From contig CAYXDO010000272.1 in the NCBI GenBank assembly GCA_964463485.1, positions 1-6,992 on the forward strand: a DNA stretch of 6,992 nucleotides, given 5' to 3'. Made by a program: the position numbers and the translations under genes. Shown here one piece after another: positions 1 to 6,921 of this stretch (positions within the stretch are counted from its first letter, which is position 1; each line of letters begins with the position of its first letter). The notes under the pieces were generated by a model that saw only the letters and a list, made by a program, of their open reading frames with translations, had not been told where the DNA came from and did not search any database. Origin of the DNA: CAYXDO01 sp964463485. Its GTDB lineage: Bacteria; Myxococcota; Kuafuiibacteriia; Kuafuiibacteriales; Kuafuiibacteriaceae.

Positions 1-76
1 CAGACGATCTGACGCAGACGCAGACGATCTGACGCAGACGATCTGACGCAGACGCTCAGACGCAGACGATCGATCA
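1..76. repeat. Short tandem array of CAGACG and CAGACGATCTGACG units
   Basis: The hexamer CAGACG occurs seven times, starting at 1, 15, 21, 35, 49, 57 and 63. Three of these extend to the identical 14-mer CAGACGATCTGACG (1-14, 21-34, 35-48). A fourth copy, from 63, diverges after CAGACGATC. Each 14-mer contains the small inverted repeat CAGA-CGA-TCTG. The array runs off the left edge, so its true length is unknown. It lies about 37 bases past the stop codon of the minus-strand lipoprotein gene and is not in any credible coding frame. It looks like an intergenic simple-sequence (VNTR-like) tract. A function in transcription termination or as a protein-binding site cannot be shown from the sequence. 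Confidence 0.85.
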
Positions 77-112
77 GGGGGGGCGACGATCAGGTGGCAC
101 GAAAGAGCTCGG
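77..112. other. Intergenic spacer with a G7 run
   Basis: A run of seven G (77-83) directly follows the tandem array. It is flanked by two copies of CGATCAG (71-77 and 87-93). On the minus strand this is the 3' flank of the lipoprotein gene and reads as a C7 run. No hairpin followed by a T-tract is visible here, so a standard intrinsic terminator for the gene is not evident between its stop and the array. Confidence 0.6.
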
Positions 113-3016
113 TCAGAATTCGCAGGGCCAGCGCACCGACGTCACGCCGTGCGGACCGGCGAACCATACGCGCTCGCCTACGACGACGGCCGAGGTGGGT
201 GAGTCCGCGAGGCCGACCGAACCCAGTATTCGCGGTCCTGATTCCTCCAGCGCCAAGAATAAGGCGCCGGCCGATGTGCCTGCAATGGCCTTGTCGCCGT
301 CGATGGAGAGGGCTCCCGATGAGTATGGCGCCGCGACCTCGCCACGAGTGACGAGCTGATTTCCGACGACGGACACATATCGAACGACCTCGCCCTGAAA
401 CGGACCGCAGCAGAGGCTGCCGGAGGTCTTGACGCCCAGCACGATCCGATCCCCGTCGATCCCGGCGCCGGTGACGTGACCCAGTACTTCGCTCGAGGCC
501 TCGATCGTCGGCTCGTTGGGCCCCAGTCGAATCACGAACACCCGAGAGTCGGCGACCACGCTAGTGTCGAATGGGTTGGCCAGCCTTCCCTCGGTGACCG
601 CGACGACGCGGTCGCCTCGAGCTGCCACGGTGGCGTGGTTCGGGTCGAGGGTCGCGTGAACCGGCAGCGGGACTCGGGCCAGCTCCGTCAGTCCGCTGGT
701 CAGATCTGCTCTGGTCGAATCATCCAGGCGGTGCGTCGAGACCCACGCCTCCGTTCCATCGAACGATATGCCCAACCGTACGGCTCGGCTCTGGTCGTCG
801 ACGACGTGTGCGACGCCGGAACTGAACGGAGTGAAGGGCGCGCCCAACGCGATCGGGGCGTCCGGGTCGCGTCCGTCTCGAGTGATCGCCGAGTACGCGC
901 TCGTGAACACGCCGGGCCACGTGCGAGCTGCTAACGCCACAGGCGCGCCTCCACTGTCGCCGAAGGCCCACAGAGACGCGGCGGCCAGCGCTGGAGTCGT
1001 GGAGCCGCTCGAGAAGGCCGGTGAGTCGGGCACGGAGCTCTCGAGGCCATGAATGCTCCGGACGTCGAAGGCGAAGACTCGCTCGCCACTCTTGAAGAGT
1101 CGATCCGCTCCGCCCCGAAAAGGGTGTTCGATCGAAGTGGGCGCGCCGCTGACCTCCACGAGCAACGGGAACTCTCCGAACACCGGATCTCCCGCTCGAA
1201 AGAGGGTTCGACCGTCGGTTACGACGGCTCCGACCGGGGGTGCGTTCGAGCCGTTACCTACGCCCGAGCGTTCGAAGCTCGCCTCGAGCGCCGGTGATTC
1301 GGGGTTCGTGACGTCCCAGCTCGTCAGTCCCGTCTTGGTCTGCACAAACAACCGATCACCCGCGAACACGAGGTCTCCGAACGAGTGGGTGAAGTACAGG
1401 TCCAACGGGTCGAGCTCGCTTCTCGAGGTGAAGTCGACGATGTCGAGGATCTGAACCAACTCGCTGGTCGCGAACGGGCCCGCTTCCGCGAGCGCGAGAA
1501 CTTTGCCGTTGGAAGCCATTCGATAACCAGTTCCGAGGAGCACGCGGTCGACGAAGTCCGGGTTCCCGAGCGGATCCAGATCGAAGCGAGCAATTCCGCC
1601 GCCCCCTTCGGCGAAGCCGCTCACGAACAACCTCGCGTGAACGGGATCGACGGCTACGCCCGCGCACGGCGCTGGCAGGCCAAGACTCGAGACGGACGGA
1701 TTCTCCGGTCGGTCCGCATTGATGACGAAGAGTTCGGAGGACCCGAGCGTGCATGTGTAGACGACGCGCTGGAAAGCCGCGAGCGGCGCCCGGTCCATTC
1801 CCGGCATCGGCAGCGTGTCAGCTAGCTCCGAAATCAAGTGGACGGTCGAGGCGGGTTCCAAACTCAGGAGTTTGATGCCTCCCGAGTCGTCCGAGTACAC
1901 GAGTAGATTCTCTCCCATCGAGGAGAGGCTGGATCGACCCCGATTCACCAAGGTCGGCAGGATCTCCTGACTCGAGACGCGGGCAGAACTGCCGGTTCGC
2001 GTCAGCACGGTGGCGATCGAGCCCCGCTCGCCTTCCAGCGGGTCGAGGATCACGAGCCGGCCGTCGGACACGATCGCCCCGATCGCGCCGCGAACGCCAA
2101 AGGTCCGCGCGAATCCAGAGATCTCGGCCGGTCGTGCCACGCGCTCGCCCTGGCATCGTCTCGTCACGCAGCGATCCGCTTCCGTGCAGACGTCGCCGTC
2201 GGAGCAGGGCGTACTCTCGGGAACCGCCGCTTCGATGCACTCACCTAGGACGCAGATGTGGACGAGCTCGCACTGTGCAAAGCCTCCGCACGGATACCCA
2301 TTCGGCGCCGCCTCGCTGTCGCAGCCGTCCGCGGTGCAGCGATCGATCGTGCAAGGGTCGTCGTCGTCGCAAGACCCTGGCTCGGCAAGCTGGACGCAGC
2401 CCCTCTCGAAGTCACAGAGAGCAACGAAGCAGTCGGACTCGGCCTGACATGCGACCGCCGCACCGACACATCGTCCGTCGAAACACTCCTCGGACTCGGT
2501 GCAAGCGTTCCGGTCATCGCATGGGCCGGTGCGGATATGATGAGTACAGCTCTCGTCGAGCGTAGGTTGGTCGTCTGTGCAGGGATTTTCATCATCACAA
2601 TTCGGAGCTTGTAGACCGAGACCCTCGACGGGTATCTCGAGCGTCTCGAACGACGAGCCTCGGATCGTGAGGATGGCTCGGAACTCCTGAGACAAAGTCG
2701 GAGCGAAGGTGACTTCGAGGTCGACCGCCACGCCTCCTGCGATCTCCTCGGGCACCTTGGCGGAGAAGGGAGACCTCTCGGAGGGTACGAGCTCAGCTTC
2801 GATATCGAGCGCCGGCCCTCCGCCGGTCTCGGCGAGCCGAAACGGTGCGTGCCGCGCGAGCCCCACCGGAGTTGGTTCGAAGCGAATCGAGGTAGGAGTC
2901 GCCGCGAGCTTCGGGTCGAGCACGCTGAGACTCGGCTCGCCCTCACAGGCCGTGGAGAGGGCGCAGACCGAGACCACCAACGAAGAGGGCGAGCGCATCC
3001 CGACATGAGACCGCAT
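113..3016 (-). CDS. Predicted secreted lipoprotein with ASH-like domain, Cys-rich repeats and beta-propeller-like region
   Basis: This 967-residue protein has no enzymatic motif that I recognise. Residues 1-24 resemble a lipoprotein signal peptide: a short hydrophobic stretch ends in ALSTAC, with C24 as the candidate lipidated cysteine. The lipobox is imperfect, with Ser at -3 and Leu at -4. Residues about 42-133 match the ASH / choice-of-anchor-D beta-sandwich pattern, ending in VTFAPTLSQEFRAILTIRG and then IPVEGLG. Residues 140-288 hold 23 cysteines in about six repeats of the CDDxxPCT type. Residues about 300-960 show recurring strand motifs such as GDRLFVQTKTGLTSWDVTNP (553-572), similar to LVIVD-type beta-propeller repeats. 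Start choice is unsettled. The first ATG (3016) lacks a clear Shine-Dalgarno sequence, and Met7 (2998) would give a more typical short signal peptide. The stop is TGA at 113-115. The cysteine block implies an extracytoplasmic, disulphide-bonded protein. The role is unknown; a surface-anchored binding or recognition protein is possible. Confidence 0.88.
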   Translation of the reverse strand: MRSHVGMRSPSSLVVSVCALSTACEGEPSLSVLDPKLAATPTSIRFEPTPVGLARHAPFRLAETGGGPALDIEAELVPSERSPFSAKVPEEIAGGVAVDLEVTFAPTLSQEFRAILTIRGSSFETLEIPVEGLGLQAPNCDDENPCTDDQPTLDESCTHHIRTGPCDDRNACTESEECFDGRCVGAAVACQAESDCFVALCDFERGCVQLAEPGSCDDDDPCTIDRCTADGCDSEAAPNGYPCGGFAQCELVHICVLGECIEAAVPESTPCSDGDVCTEADRCVTRRCQGERVARPAEISGFARTFGVRGAIGAIVSDGRLVILDPLEGERGSIATVLTRTGSSARVSSQEILPTLVNRGRSSLSSMGENLLVYSDDSGGIKLLSLEPASTVHLISELADTLPMPGMDRAPLAAFQRVVYTCTLGSSELFVINADRPENPSVSSLGLPAPCAGVAVDPVHARLFVSGFAEGGGGIARFDLDPLGNPDFVDRVLLGTGYRMASNGKVLALAEAGPFATSELVQILDIVDFTSRSELDPLDLYFTHSFGDLVFAGDRLFVQTKTGLTSWDVTNPESPALEASFERSGVGNGSNAPPVGAVVTDGRTLFRAGDPVFGEFPLLVEVSGAPTSIEHPFRGGADRLFKSGERVFAFDVRSIHGLESSVPDSPAFSSGSTTPALAAASLWAFGDSGGAPVALAARTWPGVFTSAYSAITRDGRDPDAPIALGAPFTPFSSGVAHVVDDQSRAVRLGISFDGTEAWVSTHRLDDSTRADLTSGLTELARVPLPVHATLDPNHATVAARGDRVVAVTEGRLANPFDTSVVADSRVFVIRLGPNEPTIEASSEVLGHVTGAGIDGDRIVLGVKTSGSLCCGPFQGEVVRYVSVVGNQLVTRGEVAAPYSSGALSIDGDKAIAGTSAGALFLALEESGPRILGSVGLADSPTSAVVVGERVWFAGPHGVTSVRWPCEF
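2153..2599 (-). repeat. Coding segment for about six cysteine-rich repeats (residues 140-288)
   Basis: Within the lipoprotein, 23 cysteines fall in 149 residues. Repeat starts visible in the protein are CDDENPCTDD (140), CDDRNACTES (166), CQAESDCFVAL (190), CDDDDPCTID (216), CGGFAQCELV (243) and CSDGDVCTEA (271). Each generally has a pattern of C-x5-C-x4/5-C-x4-C. The Asp-rich turns (DDENP, DDDDP, SDGD) resemble the CDDGNPCT-type repeats found in many secreted proteins of Myxococcota. Disulphide bonding is expected, and metal binding by the acidic turns is possible but not demonstrated. The copies are divergent, so this is an old expansion rather than a recent duplication. Confidence 0.8.
2945..3016 (-). 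other. Signal peptide with candidate lipobox (residues 1-24)
   Basis: Residues 1-24 give a weakly basic N-terminus, a hydrophobic core (LVVSVCAL) and then STAC. Cleavage before C24 by signal peptidase II is the best reading, because a cysteine directly follows the small residues Thr-Ala. The residue after the cysteine is Glu. Starting at Met7 shortens the n-region and leaves one Arg as the positive charge. If the lipobox is not used, signal peptidase I cleavage after STA or nearby is the alternative. Confidence 0.6.
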
Positions 3017-3071
3017 TTAGCGTACGTAAGGAACCGACTTGCTCGATTCGAACGTGGAACGTCGATATCTT

Positions 3072-3095
3072 CTGCGGCGTCGCGCAAGGCCGCAG
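3072..3095 (-). terminator. Inverted repeat between the CLC and lipoprotein genes; possible weak terminator
   Basis: A perfect 7-bp inverted repeat, CTGCGGC and GCCGCAG, is separated by a 10-base loop. It lies 18-41 bases downstream of the CLC stop codon on the minus strand. It is GC-rich, but no T-tract follows on the minus strand (the next bases are AAGATATCG), so it is not a canonical intrinsic terminator. It could attenuate read-through, stabilise the 3' end of the CLC transcript, or be chance in GC-rich DNA. The rest of the 96-base gap (3017-3112) must hold any promoter for the lipoprotein, but I see no convincing -35/-10 pair. Confidence 0.25.
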
Positions 3096-3112
3096 CCATT
3101 GGCTCAGCCCGC

Positions 3113-5065
3113 TCAGACAATCGACGCGGGTCGAGCTGGGCCGGAGGCGCCCCGCGCGGACTCGAGATACGCGCGCGTCACGTCTGCGTGACTCAGGAGT
3201 CCGATGATCTCGTCGGACTCCCCGACCACGGGGATCGCGTCGAGGTCGTGCGTGATCATGAGTCGAGCGGCGTCGACCAACGTCGTCGAGGCACTCGCCG
3301 TGATCGGTTTCTGCATCAAGTCCGCGGCGAGGATCCAGCGCGAAAGCTCCTCGTCGCCGCGGACGGTGACTACAGTCGAGCCGGCGACGATCCCGACGAT
3401 TTTGGAGCTCGCGTCCACGACCGGAAACACGACCTGAGTGCGGCCCTCCGGCGTTTGAAGGACGTCGAACATCTCGCCGAGCTTGGCATTGGGCGAGAAG
3501 GCGATCGGCCGGTCGGCGCTGCTGAGGACGTCGCTGACGAGCAGGCCGACGAGCGGGTTGATGCTCGAGGAGCCTGCGACATTCGAACCCGTGAGTTGGC
3601 CGGCATAGAGCGTTCGCTTTCGCAGGAGCACGAACGCCACGGCTTCCGCGAGCATGAGGGGGACGAGCAGGTCGTACGACCCGGCGAGCTCGCAGACGAG
3701 CACCATCGCGCTCAACGGAACGTGCGCGATGCCGCCGTAAAAGGCCCCCATGCCGACGAGCACGAACGAGCTGGGGTCGAGCCGTGGGTCGTGCAACACC
3801 AGCGTGGCGGCGTGGCCGAACGCCCCGCCGAACAACCCACCGATCACCATCGACGGAGCGAAGTCACCGGCGCTCCCGCCGGAGCCGAGGGTGAGTGAGG
3901 AGGCTACGAGCTTGCCGACCGTCAGCAGAATCAGGAGCTCCACCGCGGCGCCCCCGCGGCCAAACAGGCCAGAGCCGTTGATTGCCAGCTGGACCGCGCC
4001 GTACCCACTTCCCAGCAACCCGAGCCCCTGGCCCGGCGTTCCCGTCCGGTGGCCCACGAGCACGACGATCGGAACGCAAAACAAGCCGAGCGCCAGGCCG
4101 CCGATCGCTGGACGAATCCACGGCGGTTTGACTCGCTCGAACAACGCGCGCGTCCGTCGAATCGAGCTCTCGAAGGCGAGGGCCACCAACGCGGTCAAGA
4201 GAGCCAGCAAGCCATAGAGCGGAAGGTGTGCGGGCACGAATGGGTACCGCGTGGCGTGGGTGAAGAGCGTCGACTCACCAAAGATCGAAATCACGACCGA
4301 ATACGAAATCACACTCGCCAAGATCGAGGGCACGAGCGCATCCGATTCGAATCCGTCCCGGTAGAGCACCTCGACAGCGAGCAGGGCCGCTCCAAGGGGA
4401 GTTCGAAACACCGCGGAGACGCCGGCCGCTGCGCCCGCAATCACCAGCAGCCTCCGCTCTCGCGGGCTCAGCTTGAGCACCGAGGACACGAAAGACCCGA
4501 GGGCTCCTCCAATCAGCATGGAGGGGCCCTCCCGACCGCCGGAGCCGCCCGTGCCCAACGTGATCATCGACGCGAGGAACTTCGCGGCGGCCACTCTGCG
4601 CCGAATGACACCCGCCCGCGCATGCACGGCCTCGATGAAAGTGTCCGTGCCGCCGCTCGCGATCTCGGGCGCCCAGCGAGTCATCAGCCCGACCGCCAAC
4701 CCACCGAGCGTGAGTACCACGACCAAGAGGATGGGATGGAACCCAATGGACGGGAGGTCGTCCTGAAACCGCTCGCCCGCGGCCCTCAACGGCTGGTAGC
4801 CCGACACGCGTTCGAGGAGCAGCTGCTGGGTGCGTTCGACCGCCGCGAAGAACGCCGCGCCGACGAGCCCCCCCGCCAAACCCACGAGTGCGGTGTGCAT
4901 CAGCGTGCGCCGAAGCCGCCCGAGCTCGAGGTCTCTGGCAGACGCGACATCCACGACCTGCTCGATCGCCCAAGACGTCCGCGCGATCACCTTGGAGAAT
5001 GGCGCCGCGCTCGGCTCCCTATCCGGATGCTTTTCGTGAGCCACGGCCCTGCGCTCTTGGAGCAC
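3113..5065 (-). CDS. CLC-family chloride channel/transporter with C-terminal CBS pair
   Basis: This 650-residue inner-membrane protein conducts or exchanges chloride or related anions. The CLC signatures are in order: PEIASGGTD (133-141) at the position of the usual GSGIP motif; GSGGREGP (174-181), whose E179 matches the gating glutamate (E148 of E. coli ClC-ec1); and GSAGDFAP (397-404), matching the GxFxP anion-binding loop. Y487 in TLYAGQL aligns with the central tyrosine Y445. The membrane core spans about 56-485 with many hydrophobic helices. Two CBS domains follow, at about 515-570 and 582-634, and may sense adenine nucleotides. E232 aligns with ClC-ec1 E202 and V233 with the internal proton glutamate E203, so exchange coupling is doubtful. 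The start is uncertain. The longest reading begins at GTG 5065 without a clear ribosome site; GTG at residue 8 and ATG at residue 56 are alternatives, though the latter would cut into the first helix. It lies 69 bases after the GH15 gene and may be co-transcribed with it. Confidence 0.94.
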   Translation of the reverse strand: MLQERRAVAHEKHPDREPSAAPFSKVIARTSWAIEQVVDVASARDLELGRLRRTLMHTALVGLAGGLVGAAFFAAVERTQQLLLERVSGYQPLRAAGERFQDDLPSIGFHPILLVVVLTLGGLAVGLMTRWAPEIASGGTDTFIEAVHARAGVIRRRVAAAKFLASMITLGTGGSGGREGPSMLIGGALGSFVSSVLKLSPRERRLLVIAGAAAGVSAVFRTPLGAALLAVEVLYRDGFESDALVPSILASVISYSVVISIFGESTLFTHATRYPFVPAHLPLYGLLALLTALVALAFESSIRRTRALFERVKPPWIRPAIGGLALGLFCVPIVVLVGHRTGTPGQGLGLLGSGYGAVQLAINGSGLFGRGGAAVELLILLTVGKLVASSLTLGSGGSAGDFAPSMVIGGLFGGAFGHAATLVLHDPRLDPSSFVLVGMGAFYGGIAHVPLSAMVLVCELAGSYDLLVPLMLAEAVAFVLLRKRTLYAGQLTGSNVAGSSSINPLVGLLVSDVLSSADRPIAFSPNAKLGEMFDVLQTPEGRTQVVFPVVDASSKIVGIVAGSTVVTVRGDEELSRWILAADLMQKPITASASTTLVDAARLMITHDLDAIPVVGESDEIIGLLSHADVTRAYLESARGASGPARPASIV

Positions 5066-5105
5066 AAACCACCGGGACGCCCGAGAATCCAGACAATTGT
5101 TGAAA

Positions 5106-5119
5106 CTTCGCGCCCGAAG
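5106..5119 (-). terminator. Small hairpin after the GH15 gene; weak terminator candidate
   Basis: Sixteen bases downstream of the GH15 stop, the minus strand reads CTTCG-GGCG-CGAAG followed by only three T. A 5-bp stem and a short T-run are too weak for confident termination, so the transcript probably continues into the CLC gene. The rest of the 69-base gap (5066-5134) contains an 8-bp palindrome, ACAATTGT (5093-5100), a small AT island. No convincing promoter is seen. Confidence 0.15.
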
Positions 5120-5134
5120 AGACGGTCAGCCGCA

Positions 5135-6910
5135 TCAGATCCCGAGGTCGGACCAATGCGGCGAGGCCGAAAAGGCTGCGTGAATCATTCCCACGTGGGA
5201 GTACGCCTGCGGAAAATTGCCCCACATCGTGCCCGTGTTCGGATCGAAGTCCTCGGAGAGGAGCCCGAGGGGCGATCGGACGGCGCAGATTCGCTCGAGG
5301 ATCGCCTTGGCTTCGTCGGCGCGTCCGACTTTGGCGAGCGCCTCGACCTCCCAAAATGAACACAGCATGAACGCCACTTCCGGGGTCCCGAATCCGTCGT
5401 TGGCGCGGTAGCGACGAAGCCAACCGTTGTGGTCGAGGTCCTTCCGGATGGCGTCGATCGTCGCGCGAAGCCGCGGGTCCGACTTAGGCAGGAGTCCGAG
5501 CGTGACCGCCTGCAACAGCGCGGCGTCTACCTCCTTGCCACCATAGTCTGCCACCAAACATCCGCGTTCAGGGTCGATCGCGCGGGTGAGCAACTCGTCC
5601 CTGATTCTCTCCGAGGCCAACGCGAATTCACTCTCGAGGGCAGGAAGGTGCACCGCGGCGATCCGAGCCATCCGATCGGCCGCCCCCCAGCACATGAGGG
5701 AGCTGAACGTCTGCGGCCGCCAAGAAGATCGATACTCCCAAATCCCGGCGTCCGGCTGTCCGACGACAGTCATCGCTTTTCTGGCCAATCGAGTCACGAG
5801 CGCGAGCACCTGCGGTGTGACTTGTTCTCGGAACCGAGCATCCAAGAACAACGGGGTCAGCGCGAGCACCATTTCCCCGAACACATCGTTTTGCTTGTGA
5901 GTCGCCGCTTGATTGCCCACGCGGACCGGTCGGCCCTGGCCGAAGCCAGGCCAGTCGAGCAGCGAAGTTTCTTCCAGGTTGGACTTGCCGTCGATCCGAT
6001 AGAGGGGCGCCAGCTCCAAGTCTGGCGCCGACGACGCTACGTTGAGGAGAAATTGAAGAAACTCCTCGCGCTCTTCGAAATGTCCGAGTCGGCGGAACGC
6101 CCCGAGCGTGTAATATGCGTCGCGCAGCCAGCAATACCTGTAGTCCCAGGTTCGATTGGACCCAGGCGCCTCGGGAATCGAGGTCGTCAGAGCAGCGACG
6201 ATCGCTCCGGTGTCCTCGAAGCAGTGGAGCTTGAGGGCGAGTGCCGACCGAATGACCTCGTCTTGAAGCATCGGAGGGATGTCGCAATGCTTCACCCATC
6301 GCTGCCAGTATCGTGTGGTCTCCAGCAGGAATCGGTCGCACAGAGGTTGAAGCGGTTCCTCCACGGGCTCGCCCCAAGTGAGAACGAAGTGCCGGCGTCC
6401 GGTCAGCGCGAAGGGCTCCCCGTCGAGGTACGAAATGGGTGCGTCCGTGGTCAGCCGCACTTCCGACCCAAAACCGCGAAACGAGACATGATGAGATCCG
6501 AGCTGTCGCTGCGGTCTCGCGCGACTCCAGCCGAGGACCGGGTCGCACCACACTCTCACCCGCGGACTCCCGGACACGGGCTCGAGTATCCGCAAAAGTT
6601 TGGTGGGCCGATGAGTACGGTCGTACTGAATGAACCGGGGCGCGAAGTCGATGATACGGAAGGCGCCGTCCCCGGTGTCGAATGTGGTCTCCAAGACGTT
6701 GGTATTGGTGACATACCGCTGCTGACCTGGGCGATGGACCGCCGGGCCGATCGCGAAGACACCCCCGTTCTCCTCGTCGAGCAGGGCTGCGAACAGCGGT
6801 TCGCTATCGAACCGGGGCATACACGACCAGACGATGGCTCCGTCTCGGCTGACGAGCGCAGATATTTGGCAGTTTCCGATCAACCCTAGGTCGGCCAGAG
6901 TCGTGCTCAT
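5135..6910 (-). CDS. GH15-family glycoside hydrolase (glucoamylase/trehalase type)
   Basis: This 591-residue enzyme has the usual length for bacterial GH15 proteins, which hydrolyse alpha-glucosidic bonds by inversion (glucoamylase or trehalase activity). The N-terminal domain, about 1-180, begins with LADLGLIGNCQISALVSRDG, typical of the trehalase-like N-terminal beta-sandwich. The catalytic (alpha/alpha)6 barrel, about 210-585, has the landmark NRTWDYRYCWLRDA (252-265) and RPVRVGNQAATHKQNDVFGE (327-346). DAGIWEYR (387-394) supplies E392 as probable general acid, and LLSEDFDPNTG (550-560) supplies E553 as probable general base. NFPQAYSHVGMI (565-576) closes the domain. No signal peptide is seen, so a cytoplasmic location and a trehalose or short maltodextrin substrate are likely. 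Many close relatives are annotated only as GH15 protein, and the sequence does not decide between trehalase and glucoamylase. The ATG start is supported by AAGGAG five bases upstream. Confidence 0.95.
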   Translation of the reverse strand: MSTTLADLGLIGNCQISALVSRDGAIVWSCMPRFDSEPLFAALLDEENGGVFAIGPAVHRPGQQRYVTNTNVLETTFDTGDGAFRIIDFAPRFIQYDRTHRPTKLLRILEPVSGSPRVRVWCDPVLGWSRARPQRQLGSHHVSFRGFGSEVRLTTDAPISYLDGEPFALTGRRHFVLTWGEPVEEPLQPLCDRFLLETTRYWQRWVKHCDIPPMLQDEVIRSALALKLHCFEDTGAIVAALTTSIPEAPGSNRTWDYRYCWLRDAYYTLGAFRRLGHFEEREEFLQFLLNVASSAPDLELAPLYRIDGKSNLEETSLLDWPGFGQGRPVRVGNQAATHKQNDVFGEMVLALTPLFLDARFREQVTPQVLALVTRLARKAMTVVGQPDAGIWEYRSSWRPQTFSSLMCWGAADRMARIAAVHLPALESEFALASERIRDELLTRAIDPERGCLVADYGGKEVDAALLQAVTLGLLPKSDPRLRATIDAIRKDLDHNGWLRRYRANDGFGTPEVAFMLCSFWEVEALAKVGRADEAKAILERICAVRSPLGLLSEDFDPNTGTMWGNFPQAYSHVGMIHAAFSASPHWSDLGI

Positions 6911-6915
6911 CGAAG

Positions 6916-6921
6916 CTCCTT
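6916..6921 (-). promoter_or_regulatory. Shine-Dalgarno site of the GH15 gene
   Basis: On the minus strand AAGGAG stands five bases before the ATG at 6910. It is the only strong ribosome-binding site in front of any of the three genes. It fixes the start of the GH15 protein and suggests efficient translation. Confidence 0.9.

Noticed and set aside
1..76. CRISPR array
   Set aside because: The units are only 6-14 bases and directly adjacent, with no unique spacers of 25-40 bases and no cas gene nearby.
94..351. Small basic plus-strand protein of 85 residues
   Set aside because: It is Arg-rich, antisense to the 3' end of the lipoprotein gene, and has no ribosome site or domain.
2245..3120. Minus-strand open frame of 291 codons in another frame of the lipoprotein gene
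   Set aside because: It overlaps the signal peptide, ASH-like and cysteine-repeat coding region. Its product is Arg/Ser-rich and has none of the ordered repeats seen in the main frame.
2849..3898. Plus-strand open frame of 349 codons spanning the lipoprotein-CLC junction
   Set aside because: It crosses the ends of two well-supported minus-strand genes, lacks any domain signature and has the low-complexity charged composition of a shadow frame.
4049..5359. Long plus-strand open frame of 436 codons
   Set aside because: It lies antisense to the CLC gene and the GH15 3' end. Its translation is rich in Arg, Glu, Asp and His with no recognisable domain, as expected of a mirror frame in GC-rich DNA.
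5429..6889. Long plus-strand open frame of 486 codons
   Set aside because: It is fully antisense to the GH15 gene, whose protein carries clear family motifs. The antisense translation has no motif and a biased charged composition.
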